Shown here piece by piece: positions 17,209 through 25,948 of a stretch of 64,000 nt of DNA (position 1 is the first letter of the stretch; each line of letters begins with the position of its first letter). The position numbers and the translations under genes are program-made. The notes under the pieces were generated by a model. That model did not search any database. It was not told where the DNA came from and saw nothing but the letters and a program-made list of their open reading frames with translations. The stretch covers positions 1 to 64,000 of the forward strand of contig JBEKJO010000005.1 in NCBI GenBank assembly GCA_050011195.1, in the 5' to 3' direction. Origin of the DNA: PALSA-1440 sp050011195 (GTDB lineage Bacteria; Verrucomicrobiota; Verrucomicrobiia; Limisphaerales; UBA8199).

Positions 17209-19923
17209 TCAAACGATCTGCGGATGTGTTTTCTCCGGGTCCACGCCCAATTCCTTGATCGCCTTTCCAACCACACGCTGGTCCAACTGGCCCTTTTTGG
17301 CCAGCGCATGGAGGGTGGCGATAACGGTTGATTCGGCATCCACCTCAAAGAAGCGGCGCAGCCGCTCGCGCGTGTCGCTGCGGCCATAACCGTCGGTGCC
17401 GAGGGTCATCAAACCGCCGGGAACCCAGGGCGCGATCTGGTCGGGAACAATCTTCAGGTTGTCGGAGACGGCGACAAAGACCCCCTGCTCTTCCGCCAGC
17501 AAAGTCTCCACGTAAGACTTCTTCGGCGGGTCGAGCGGATGCAGCATGTTCCAGCGTTTCGCCCGCAACGCCTCGTTGCGCATCAGCTTGTAACTGGTCG
17601 CACTCCAGACATCGGCCGACACGTCGAATTGCGCGGCCAGAATTGCCTGCGCCCGCAGGGCCTCGCGGAGAATCGGCCCGCTGCCGAAGATATGCGCCTT
17701 GAGCGCCTTGTTCTCCGGGCCGGGTTTGAACCTGTAAAGCCCTTTGAGAATCCCCTCCGCCACGCCTTCCGGCATGGGCGGCATCTCGTAGTTCTCGTTG
17801 TAGAGCGTCAGGTAATAGAAGATGTCTTCGCCTTCGGCATACATGCGGCGCAAGCCGTCGGCGACAATCACCGCCAGCTCATACGTGAACGCCGGGTCGT
17901 AGGTCACCAGCGTCGGGATCGTGCTCGACAGGATCAGGCTGTGTCCGTCTTGATGCTGCAAGCCTTCGCCATTGAGCGTGGTGCGGCCCGAGGTCGCCCC
18001 GAGCAAAAAGCCCTTGGCCCGCATATCGCCCGCCAGCCACATCAGGTCCCCGATCCGCTGGAAGCCGAACATTGAGTAATACACGTAGAACGGAACCATG
18101 TAGCGGCCGTGTGTCGCGTAGGACGTGCCCGCCGCCACAAACGACGCCATCGAACCCGCCTCAGTGATCCCCTCTTCGAGAATCTGCCCGTCCTTCGTCT
18201 CGTTGTAATAGAGCAGCGACTTGCTATCCACCGGCTCGTAGAGCTGCCCTTTGGACGAATAAATGCCGATCTCGCGGAACAGCGCATCCAGACCGAACGT
18301 GCGCGCCTCGTCCGGTATAATCGGCACGATCTGGCGCCCGATCGTCTGGTTGCGGATGAGCAGGCCCAACAGCCGCACGAACCCCATCGTCGTTGACATC
18401 TCCGAACGCGACACCCCTTTGAGCAGGTCGCCAAACGCCTCCAGCTTCGGCGCTTCGAGCGGCTTGGCCTTCACGATGCGTTGCGGCAGGAACCCGCCGA
18501 GCTTCCTGCGCAACCCCAGCAAATACTTTGTCTCACGGCTGTCCACCGCCGGGCGGAAGAACGGCGTCTCCGCGATTTCTTCGTCGCTCACCGGGATGCC
18601 GAACCGCGCCCGGAACTCGCGCAACTCCTTTTCATTGAGCTTCTTTTGTTGGTGCGTGATGTTGCGGCCTTCGCCCGCTTCGCCCAGCCCGTAGCCTTTG
18701 ACCGTCTTGGCCAGGATCACCGTCGGCTGGCCCTTATGCTCCACCGCGGCTTTGTAAGCCGCATAGACCTTGCGCGAGTCGTGACCGCCGCGCAGCAGCT
18801 TGTGGATCTGCTCATCGGTCAGGTGATTCACCAGTTCCAGCAGCTCGGGGTATTTGCCGAAGAAATGCCGCCGCGTGTAACTGCCCGGCTCGACGGAATA
18901 CTTCTGGTAATCGCCGTCCACCGCCTCTTCCATGCGCTTGAGCAGCAGCCCGCTCTTGTCGGCCGCCAGCAGCCTGTCCCAATCCGAGCCCCAAATCACC
19001 TTGATCACATTCCAGCCTGCCCCTTGGAACACCGCCTCCAGCTCCTGAATAATCTTCCCGTTGCCGCGCACCGGACCGTCCAGCCGCTGCAAGTTGCAGT
19101 TCACCACCCAGATCAGGTTGTCCAGGTTCTCCCGCGCCGCCAGCGTCAGCGACCCCAGCGTCTCCGGCTCGTCCGTTTCCCCGTCGCCGATAAACGCCCA
19201 TACCTTCGGCTCCTCGCCGTCGATGAAGCCGCGCGCCCGCAGGTAGCGATTAAACCGCGCCTGGTAAATCGACAGCAACGGCCCCAGGCCCATCGACACC
19301 GTCGGGAACTGCCAAAACTCCGGCATCAGATACGGATGCGGATACGACGACAGTCCGCCGCCCTCGGCCAACTCCTGGCGGAAGTTCTGCAAGTGCCGCT
19401 CGTCCAGCCGCCGCTCCAGGAAGGCCCGCGCGTAGATCCCCGGCGTTGCGTGCCCCTGGAAATACACCATGTCACCGACGAAATCCTCTGTCCGGCCCCG
19501 GAAGAAATGATTGAACCCCACCTCGCACAACGTCGCCGACGAGGCGTAGGTCGAGATATGTCCGCCCAGGCCGCTGTGCTCGCGGTTGGCGTTGACCACC
19601 ATCGCCATCGCGTTCCAGCGGACATAACTCTTGAGGCGCCGCTCCATTTCCCAATCCCCGGGGAACGGCGCTTGTCTATCGGCGGGGATGGTGTTGATAT
19701 AGGGCGTGCTGACCATGCGCGGCACCTCGACGCCGCGCGCGTGCAGCCGTTCCGTCAGGCCGTCCAGGAAGCGCGCCGTCTTCTGCGGCCCTTTGTCCTT
19801 CAGCGCGAACTCGAGCACTGTTTCCAGCGACTCCAGCCATTTCTCTTCCTCGGTCTGTTCCGGCTCCGGCAGCACGTGCAACTCGGGCGGTAAATGCTTC
19901 TGTTCTTTTCTGGGCAGTTTCAC
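17209..19923 (-). CDS. aceE: Pyruvate dehydrogenase E1 component, homodimeric type
   Basis: A 904-residue AceE-type E1, which decarboxylates pyruvate with thiamine diphosphate and acetylates lipoyl-E2. The ThDP/Mg motif is clear (FIGDGETDEPE through VVNCN, residues about 245-275). Other typical stretches are GHISTYASSATL, FQGHATPGIYAR, VKGYGLG and FLLGATSGRTTLNGEGLQHQ. The length matches the family (about 890). The start codon is GTG at 19923, followed by KLPRKEQKHLPPE. It is the first gene of the cluster, divergent from the lipoate ligase across a 113-base gap. Confidence 0.95.
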   Translation of the reverse strand: MKLPRKEQKHLPPELHVLPEPEQTEEEKWLESLETVLEFALKDKGPQKTARFLDGLTERLHARGVEVPRMVSTPYINTIPADRQAPFPGDWEMERRLKSYVRWNAMAMVVNANREHSGLGGHISTYASSATLCEVGFNHFFRGRTEDFVGDMVYFQGHATPGIYARAFLERRLDERHLQNFRQELAEGGGLSSYPHPYLMPEFWQFPTVSMGLGPLLSIYQARFNRYLRARGFIDGEEPKVWAFIGDGETDEPETLGSLTLAARENLDNLIWVVNCNLQRLDGPVRGNGKIIQELEAVFQGAGWNVIKVIWGSDWDRLLAADKSGLLLKRMEEAVDGDYQKYSVEPGSYTRRHFFGKYPELLELVNHLTDEQIHKLLRGGHDSRKVYAAYKAAVEHKGQPTVILAKTVKGYGLGEAGEGRNITHQQKKLNEKELREFRARFGIPVSDEEIAETPFFRPAVDSRETKYLLGLRRKLGGFLPQRIVKAKPLEAPKLEAFGDLLKGVSRSEMSTTMGFVRLLGLLIRNQTIGRQIVPIIPDEARTFGLDALFREIGIYSSKGQLYEPVDSKSLLYYNETKDGQILEEGITEAGSMASFVAAGTSYATHGRYMVPFYVYYSMFGFQRIGDLMWLAGDMRAKGFLLGATSGRTTLNGEGLQHQDGHSLILSSTIPTLVTYDPAFTYELAVIVADGLRRMYAEGEDIFYYLTLYNENYEMPPMPEGVAEGILKGLYRFKPGPENKALKAHIFGSGPILREALRAQAILAAQFDVSADVWSATSYKLMRNEALRAKRWNMLHPLDPPKKSYVETLLAEEQGVFVAVSDNLKIVPDQIAPWVPGGLMTLGTDGYGRSDTRERLRRFFEVDAESTVIATLHALAKKGQLDQRVVGKAIKELGVDPEKTHPQIV

Positions 19924-20036
19924 TTTGTATCTCGGGAACTAATTACTTAAACTCTCACTGGCCGCGCGTCAAACGCCCCAAGGGGCGCCGCATTAGACAG
20001 GACGGTCGGCCAGATGTCAGCGAAATAGTATAGCAC
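19924..20036. promoter_or_regulatory. Divergent promoter region aceE / lipoate ligase
   Basis: 113 bases between two divergent genes of the same pathway. Promoters for both must be here or very near. The pairing of an E1 gene with a lipoylation enzyme suggests shared control, but no specific operator is recognised. Confidence 0.4.
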
Positions 20037-20756
20037 ATGAAACTCTGCGACCTCACGCTGCCGACGCCCGAGGAGAACCTCGCCTGCGACGAAGCGCTGC
20101 TCGACCTCTGCGAAGGCGGCGGGAGCGACGAACTCCTGCGCCTGTGGGCGCTCCCGCAATACTTCGTCGTCTTGGGTTACTCCAATAAAGCTGCGCGCGA
20201 AGTCAACCTCTCCTACTGCCGGCAACTCACCATCCCCGTCCTGCGCCGCTGCACCGGCGGCGGGACCGTTCTCCAGGGACCGGGCGTGCTCAATTACTCC
20301 CTCATTTTGCGCATCGACAACTCCGGCCCGTTCCACAGCATCCCCGCGACTAACCAGTTCATTCTCCAGCGCCACCGCGACGCCCTGGCCGGGCTCCTCC
20401 TGGCGCCCGTCGAAGCGCGGGGGCAAACCGACCTCGCCATTGGCGGCCTCAAGTTCGCCGGCAACGCCCAACGCCGCCGGCGGCGTTTCCTCCTCTTTCA
20501 CGGCTCCTTTCTGCTGCACCTCGACCTCGGGCTGCTCGAAAAGGTTCTGCCCCTGCCCTCCCGCCAGCCGGACTATCGCATCAACCGCTCTCATTCCGAA
20601 TTCCTGATCAATCTCAACGTCCCCGACCACGCGATCAAAGCCGCCCTCAGCAAAACCTGGAACGCCACCGCGCCGCTGGACCCAATCCCCTTCGACCAAA
20701 TCACTCTCCTCGCCCGCGAGAAATATGCGCTGGATGAGTGGAATCTCAGGCTTTAA
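20037..20756 (+). CDS. lplA: Lipoate-protein ligase A family protein
   Basis: A 239-residue member of the biotin/lipoate ligase fold. The lipoate-AMP binding loop RRCTGGGTVLQGPGVLNYS and the catalytic-Lys stretch GLKFAGNAQRRRR are both present, as is the early NLACDEALL motif. It should attach lipoate, or transfer octanoate, to the lipoyl domain of E2 encoded across the divergent promoter. It is shorter than E. coli LplA (about 337) and appears to lack the C-terminal accessory domain, so a LipM/LipL-like octanoyl transfer role is an alternative. Confidence 0.85.
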   Translation: MKLCDLTLPTPEENLACDEALLDLCEGGGSDELLRLWALPQYFVVLGYSNKAAREVNLSYCRQLTIPVLRRCTGGGTVLQGPGVLNYSLILRIDNSGPFHSIPATNQFILQRHRDALAGLLLAPVEARGQTDLAIGGLKFAGNAQRRRRRFLLFHGSFLLHLDLGLLEKVLPLPSRQPDYRINRSHSEFLINLNVPDHAIKAALSKTWNATAPLDPIPFDQITLLAREKYALDEWNLRL

Positions 20757-21193
20757 CGGGCGGAGCCTAATTCAGAGCCGGGCGAACTTGATTAGTTTGA
20801 CGGCGTTATTGATTAAAGGTCGGGCGAGCTGAGTCAAGACAAGGCCGGATTCAATTCAGTTCCCGGTGTGCTCAACTGAGACGGAGCCGGGTTTGACTGA
20901 GTTTAGGGCGGATTGAGTCAGGTCTGGGGCGGACTTGATTCAGTTTACCCAAGATTTAGTCAGGGCGCTTCCGCTTTGAGTTGGCCGTTGCCCGGAATTG
21001 AGTCGAGAAGGCGGTGACTTGTCTCGAAAGCGGACATTCTTCACCCGCGCACGGGGCGGGCATCCCCAGAATTCGCGCCGCGCGACGAGCTTGGCATGGG
21101 TGGTGCTGGGTCTGGAACCGTGTTTAATGGCCCGGACACGAAGTTGTGCGGGGATAAGAAAGATCGAACTAAGCTCAACCAGCACCAAACAAT
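20757..21193. repeat. Intergenic array of degenerate TTGAnTCAG motifs
   Basis: This 437-base non-coding gap contains about ten related copies of a short motif around GATTCAGTT, GAGTCAG or GACTGAG, spaced roughly 20-25 bases between 20769 and 21006 and often followed by GGGCGGA or GCCGG. The core TGAnTCA is palindromic. It could be a decayed repeat or a cluster of protein-binding sites. No open frame here looks real. Confidence 0.5.
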
Positions 21194-21817
21194 ATGCCCT
21201 TGATCGTAACCGGTCTGACCACCATGACGGATGCCGAGCTGATCCAGTTCGCCAAGAATGTCCACACCGCATTGAAGGGCAACGACAACGTGCCGGCTCC
21301 CCACCCTACTCTCTCGGCCTTGCAGGACCTCATCACCACCGCGGAAACCGGCGTCAATGCTTACGAGGCGGAGAAGGACGTGCTGCGCATGAGGAAGAAC
21401 GGGCGCGACGAGGCCATCAAGGCCCTCTGCTATGGGTTGCGAACCGAAGCCGACACCGTGCAAGCCGTCACTTGCGGCGCTCCCGACAAGATCGAGACCA
21501 CCGGCTTCCGCGTGCGGGCGCGTTCGACCCCGGTGGGGACTCCGGCGCAGGTGACGAACCTGGTGCTCAGGGCTGGCCCGGCCGACGGCACCCTCAAGGC
21601 CGCCTGGAAACCGGTGCGCGGCGTCAGGAGTTACGAGCTCGAGGCCAGCCCCGATCCCATGACGCCCGCCGGTTGGATTTACAAGGGCACGGTGACCAAA
21701 TCGAAGGCAACCGTGAACAGTTTCGCGAGCGGCGCGAAGGTCTGGGTGCGCGTGCGGGGCATCGGCGCGGCCGGCCCCGGCCCCTGGAGCGATCCCACCG
21801 TCAAGACCGTCCCCTGA
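21194..21817 (+). CDS. Fibronectin type III domain protein
   Basis: A 207-residue protein. The N-terminal half is alpha-helical (TMTDAELIQFAKNVHTAL, ALQDLITTAETGVNAYEAEK). The C-terminal half, about residues 115-205, is an FN3 module (VTNLVLRAGPADGTLKAAWK, VRGVRSYELEASPDP, VWVRVRGIGAAGPGPWSDP). No signal peptide or enzyme motif is visible. Proteins of this layout recur in Verrucomicrobiota without a known function. A strong terminator follows, so it is probably a single-gene transcript. Confidence 0.8.
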   Translation: MPLIVTGLTTMTDAELIQFAKNVHTALKGNDNVPAPHPTLSALQDLITTAETGVNAYEAEKDVLRMRKNGRDEAIKALCYGLRTEADTVQAVTCGAPDKIETTGFRVRARSTPVGTPAQVTNLVLRAGPADGTLKAAWKPVRGVRSYELEASPDPMTPAGWIYKGTVTKSKATVNSFASGAKVWVRVRGIGAAGPGPWSDPTVKTVP

Positions 21818-21869
21818 TTTGGAGGTAAACAGATACTGACAAACACATACGACAACATATCTGTTAGTA

Positions 21870-21915
21870 AGAGATGGCCCGGAGAGCTGAGACGTGCTCC
21901 GGGCCCTTCTCTTTT
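21870..21915 (+). terminator. Rho-independent terminator
   Basis: GAGATGGCCCGGAG (21871-21884) pairs with CTCCGGGCCCTTCTC (21897-21911) and is followed by TTTT. It lies about 55 bases after the FN3 gene stop, the expected position. A weaker 7-bp pair, ACAGATA/TATCTGT, lies just upstream. Confidence 0.85.
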
Positions 21916-22012
21916 ACTCAATTTCGTGGATTCTTCCCCCGTGCCGACGCCCCCTCCCGCCGAATTGCCTTGAAAGCGGGCCGCCAGTGGCTAATCGTTT
22001 CCGTATCCGAGC

Positions 22013-23446
22013 ATGAATAACGTCGCGCGAACTTGGATTCTCCCCGCCCTGGCCGGCTTGTGGCTGCTGGCCGGGTGCGCGCACCTAAGCCGGCCCGCAT
22101 CCCCCGCCGAATCACTCCAGGTGGGCGCGGCGGAGGTTGATATCACGACGCCACTGGGCAGCCGGATGGCCGGTTACTTCAACGAGCGCCTCGCAACCGG
22201 CACGCATGATCCGCTCCACGCCAAAGCGATCGTGCTGCGACAGGAGGAGGCCCAAATCGCCCTTGTTTCCTGTGACCTGCTAGGCATTCCGCTCGACATC
22301 ACGACGAAAGCGCGCGCGCAGGCGAGCCAGCGGACGGGCATCCCCCTGACCAACATCGTCATCTGCGCCACGCACAGTCATACCGGGCCGCTATTTGAGG
22401 GGGCGCTGCGGGATTTTTTCCACGAGGTCGCCGAGCAGAAGTATGCGCATGACCCGCAGGAGAAACTTGATTACCCGGCGTTTCTGATCGAGCGGCTGGT
22501 GAAAGTGCTCGCCGCCGCGCAGGCGAACCTCCGGCCGGCGCAACTGCAAGCCGGCATCGCGACTCAGCCAGGGCTGGCCTTCAATCGCCGGTATTGGATG
22601 AAGAATGGCAAGGTCGTCTTTAATCCGGGCCAGCTCAACCCGAACATCGTGAGACCGGCCGGGCCAAGTGACCCGGACGTGGGGATTCTGCTGGCGCGCG
22701 ACGTGCAAACGAAGCAGCCGTTAGCGGGGTTGACCGTCTTCGCGATGCACTCGGATACGGTTGGCGGGACGCTCTATAGCGCGGATTACGAGTATTACCT
22801 GGAACAGACGTTACAGGCGGCCTTCGGCAGGGATTTCATCTCGGCCTTCGGCCTGGGCACCTGCGGCGACATCAACCACATCGACGTTACTCGTAAGAAC
22901 ACGACGAGCGGGTTTGCGGTGGCCGAACATCTCGGCAGCACGCTCGGAAAGGCGGTTCTCATGGCCTCGTCTGATATGCCGGTGATCCACCAGCCGGCGC
23001 TGGCCGTTCGGAGCACGACGTTGCAGGTACCCTTGCAGGAGGTCACCCCGGGGCAAGTCTCTGATGCCCGCGCGATCCTCGAGAAGCTTGGCGATACCAA
23101 CATCCCTTTCCTTGCCAAGGTGGCGGCGGTGAGGACCCTGGACCTCGCCAATCGCGGCCCGACCTGGCCGATGGAAGTGCAGGTGTTTCGCCTGGACGCC
23201 GGCACGGCGATAGTTTGTTTGCCCTGCGAAATCTTCGTCGAGCTGGGATTGGCAATCAAGCGCGCCTCGCCGTTTCCGCACACGCTGGTGATTTCCATCT
23301 GCAACGACCGCCCAAGCTACGTCCCGACGCTCAAGGCCTTCGGCGAGGGCAGCTACGAAGTCACCAATGCCCGTGTCAAGCCCGGCGCCGGCGAAATGCT
23401 CGTCGCCGCGGCGGTAAAGCTGCTAGGGTCGCTCAAATCTGAATGA
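22013..23446 (+). CDS. Neutral/alkaline ceramidase-like lipoprotein
   Basis: A 477-residue protein with a lipoprotein signal peptide (LAGLWLLAGC lipobox), so probably membrane-anchored on the periplasmic side. The body resembles the N-terminal domain of neutral/alkaline non-lysosomal ceramidase: VGAAEVDITTPLG at the start, then GYFNERLATGTHDPLHAKAI, and the metal-binding ICATHSHTGP motif. Such proteins hydrolyse amide-linked lipids, or have unknown substrates in bacteria. The TGA overlaps the ATG of the downstream permease, implying co-translation and perhaps uptake of a released amine or amino acid. Confidence 0.85.
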   Translation: MNNVARTWILPALAGLWLLAGCAHLSRPASPAESLQVGAAEVDITTPLGSRMAGYFNERLATGTHDPLHAKAIVLRQEEAQIALVSCDLLGIPLDITTKARAQASQRTGIPLTNIVICATHSHTGPLFEGALRDFFHEVAEQKYAHDPQEKLDYPAFLIERLVKVLAAAQANLRPAQLQAGIATQPGLAFNRRYWMKNGKVVFNPGQLNPNIVRPAGPSDPDVGILLARDVQTKQPLAGLTVFAMHSDTVGGTLYSADYEYYLEQTLQAAFGRDFISAFGLGTCGDINHIDVTRKNTTSGFAVAEHLGSTLGKAVLMASSDMPVIHQPALAVRSTTLQVPLQEVTPGQVSDARAILEKLGDTNIPFLAKVAAVRTLDLANRGPTWPMEVQVFRLDAGTAIVCLPCEIFVELGLAIKRASPFPHTLVISICNDRPSYVPTLKAFGEGSYEVTNARVKPGAGEMLVAAAVKLLGSLKSE

Positions 23447-24933
23447 CCTCCTCCAGCACCCCGCCGCCCCCGCGTTCCCTCAGCGCCGGCCTGCTGCCCT
23501 CCCTCGGCCTCTTCACGACCATCATGATGGTAGTAGGCGGCGTCATTGGCTCCGGCATCTTCCGCAAGCCCGGCGTCATGGCCGCGCAAGTCGGTTCACC
23601 CGAACTCCTCCTTGGCGTCTGGGTCCTCGCGGGTCTGCTCACCCTTTTCGGCGCCCTCACCAACGCGGAAATCGCCAGTCTGATTCCCGAGACCGGCGGC
23701 CAGTATGTCTATTTCGAGCGGATGTATGGGCCTTTCTTCGCGTTTCTCTACGGCTGGGCCACCTTTGCCGTCATGCAATGCGGCTCCATCGCCGCCGTTG
23801 CTTACGTCTTCGCCGAATACGCGACCCAGTTCGTCAAGTTGCCTGAGTTCCCGGCGGGCCTGGCCGGGTGGTCCCTGCACGTGCCCTTTGTGGGCGACGT
23901 TTCGCCGCTCAAAGAGATCGGGACCAAGGGCCTGGCGGCGGCCTTGATCCTTTTCCTTACCGCTGTTAACTGTGTCGGCGTCCGCTTCGGCGGCCTCGTG
24001 CAAAACATCTTCACCGTGGCCAAAGTCGCCGCCATGCTGCTGCTGGCCCTCGGCGCGTTCCTGTTGCCCACCGGCGGCGCCGTCGCCAACCTCACCACCC
24101 CCAGTACGCACATCCATCTGACTGGACTCGCCCTGATTGCCGGCATCGCCGCCGCCCTCCAGGGCGCCTTCTGGACCTACGACGGCTGGAACAAGCTCAC
24201 CTACATCGCCGGCGAAGTGAAGCAGCCCCAGCGCAACATCCCCCTCGGCCTGCTCTGGGGCATGTTGATCGTCACCGCCACTTACCTCCTCATGAACGTC
24301 GCCTACGCCTATGTGCTGCCCATTGACCAGATGGCCCGTTCCAAACTCGTCGCCGCCGACGTCGCCGAGCGATGTTTCACCGGCGGCGGACGCTGCATCG
24401 CCGCCGCGGTGATGATCTCCACCTTCGGCATCGCCAATTCCATCATCCTCGCCAGCGCCCGGGTCTATTTCTCGATGGCCCGCAGGAACGTCTTCCCGCG
24501 CCGCCTCGGCCAAGTCCACCCCCGCTTCCACACCCCGGCCGCCTCGCTCGTCGTCCAGGGAATCTGGAGCGCCCTCCTCCTCTGCAGCGGCACCTTCGAC
24601 ACCCTCACCGACACCCTGATCTTTGTGAGCTGGGCCTTTTACGCCGTCGGTGCCTACGGCGTGTTTGTCCTCCGCCGGAAGCAACCCGACGCGCCGCGCC
24701 CATACAAAGTCCCCGGCTATCCGCTCGTCCCCTGGCTCTTCATCCTCTTCGCCCTGCTCTACCTCGTGTTCACAGTCTATAACGACGTCGCCGGCTACCA
24801 CACGGCTGTCGCGGCTGGAAAACCCGGCCTGATCAACTCCGCCCTCGGCACCGTCCTCGTGCTCATCGGCGCCCCCATCTACTTCTTTTATCGCGCCCGA
24901 AAGCCCGCCGCAGTAGCCCCATCGCCCCCCTGA
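23443..24933 (+). CDS. APC-superfamily amino acid permease
   Basis: A 496-residue membrane transporter with about 12 predicted helices. The first helix carries the substrate-binding GGVIGSGIFRKPG motif of the amino acid-polyamine-organocation family. LIPETGGQYVYFERMYG in TM2-TM3 and FWTYDGWNKLTYIAGEVK in TM6 are also typical, closest to LAT-type exchangers. It overlaps the ceramidase-like gene by ATGA. The substrate is unknown, most likely a neutral amino acid. Confidence 0.9.
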   Translation: MTSSSTPPPPRSLSAGLLPSLGLFTTIMMVVGGVIGSGIFRKPGVMAAQVGSPELLLGVWVLAGLLTLFGALTNAEIASLIPETGGQYVYFERMYGPFFAFLYGWATFAVMQCGSIAAVAYVFAEYATQFVKLPEFPAGLAGWSLHVPFVGDVSPLKEIGTKGLAAALILFLTAVNCVGVRFGGLVQNIFTVAKVAAMLLLALGAFLLPTGGAVANLTTPSTHIHLTGLALIAGIAAALQGAFWTYDGWNKLTYIAGEVKQPQRNIPLGLLWGMLIVTATYLLMNVAYAYVLPIDQMARSKLVAADVAERCFTGGGRCIAAAVMISTFGIANSIILASARVYFSMARRNVFPRRLGQVHPRFHTPAASLVVQGIWSALLLCSGTFDTLTDTLIFVSWAFYAVGAYGVFVLRRKQPDAPRPYKVPGYPLVPWLFILFALLYLVFTVYNDVAGYHTAVAAGKPGLINSALGTVLVLIGAPIYFFYRARKPAAVAPSPP

Positions 24934-25018
24934 TCCCGCAGCAGGACTCGCAATTGCGAGAATACGGTGTATTATGACTACGACTAGCTCTGACCATAAA
25001 CAGAGGAAAGGACAGACA

Positions 25019-25402
25019 ATGAAAAATGGAATGATATTGAAGACATCTATCGTGACCTTGGCGCTCGGCGCAAGCCTGGCGCTGCCAACGCTCACTTCGG
25101 GAGCCGAGGAGAAGGCCGCCGCACAAACCCAGACCATTAAAGGCGAGGTCGTGGACCTGATGTGCTACCTCGACCACGGCGCCAAAGGCGAGAAACACAA
25201 AGGCTGCGCCAAAAAGTGCATCGAGAATGGCGGCCCGGTTGGCCTCCTCACTGCCGACAACCAGCTCTACCTGATCGTCGGCGACCACCAGCCGATGAAT
25301 AAGGAACTCGCCGATAAAGCCGCCCAGACCGTCACCCTCAAAGGTAAAGTCGTCGAGCGCAACGGCATGAAGATGATCGAGAACGCCCAATTGCAGGAAT
25401 AG
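25019..25402 (+). CDS. Small secreted Cys-containing protein
   Basis: A 127-residue protein with a signal peptide (MKNGMILKTSIVTLALGASL... cut after TSGA). The start is set by an AGGAAAGG ribosome-binding site nearby; an upstream in-frame ATG (24974) lacks one. The mature part has a conserved-looking MCYLDHGAKGEKHKGCAKKC block followed by PVGLL, then a small beta-barrel-like region (QTIKGEVVDL, TVTLKGKVVERNG). The three Cys and several His suggest metal binding. I do not recognise a characterised function. Confidence 0.8.
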   Translation: MKNGMILKTSIVTLALGASLALPTLTSGAEEKAAAQTQTIKGEVVDLMCYLDHGAKGEKHKGCAKKCIENGGPVGLLTADNQLYLIVGDHQPMNKELADKAAQTVTLKGKVVERNGMKMIENAQLQE

Positions 25403-25420
25403 CCCCTCTCACCCTCAGCA

Positions 25421-25780
25421 TCATCGGCCCCCATTGGCGATCAGCGGCGCCCACCACAGATACGTCTTGCCACCGGGTCCAGGCCCGGCTCCCGCAGCGG
25501 TAAGCGAGTCCTCGTCGAACTGCTGCCGGGTGATAAAGATGACATGGCCGGCCAGCGCGACAATCGCTCCCCCCTTTTTGCTGTGCAATAGCCCGATGCC
25601 CTCCCCATTGCTCACCCGGGGGTAATTGGCGCCATCGTTGCACTCAAAGGCCCCCGGGTCGCCCGGACCGAGGGCGTTCTCGTCCGGCTCCCAAAGGCAA
25701 TTGTTCTCTCCCGGTCGCCCGGGAAAGGCGCGCTTGGCTTGCACGCGGTTGGGCCGAACGGGTTGGGCTGCGGTTCCCAT
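25421..25780 (-). pseudogene. Remnant of an H-X9-DG type prepilin-like protein
   Basis: The 119-residue frame matches the C-terminal part of the large Verrucomicrobiota prepilin-like family: NNCLWEPDENALG, AFECNDGANYP, GEGIGLLHSKKGGAIVALAG and GGKTYLWWAPLIANG. The family normally begins with a type IV pilin-like N-terminal helix and cleavage site; none is present, and a TGA stops the frame two codons before the first Met. I read it as a 5'-truncated remnant. The neighbouring rightward gene starts within about 200 bases. Confidence 0.6.
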
Positions 25781-25948
25781 GCGTCATTGTCACGCAAAAT
25801 GAGTGAGCGTCACGCCAAACCAGAGGCCGGCGCGCGCCCAAAGGCGGATTTTGGGCCAGAATCGGCGCTGGCACTCGCGATGCTGAATACACCTTGGAGT
25901 ATCAATATGTGGCGTGAAAACACCTTTCAAAAGGAACTGATTCCCGTT

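Noticed and set aside
23596..25137. 513-residue frame antisense to the permease
   Set aside because: Its composition is Gly/Asp/Glu-rich with no motifs, and it is antisense to a clear APC transporter with all expected helices.
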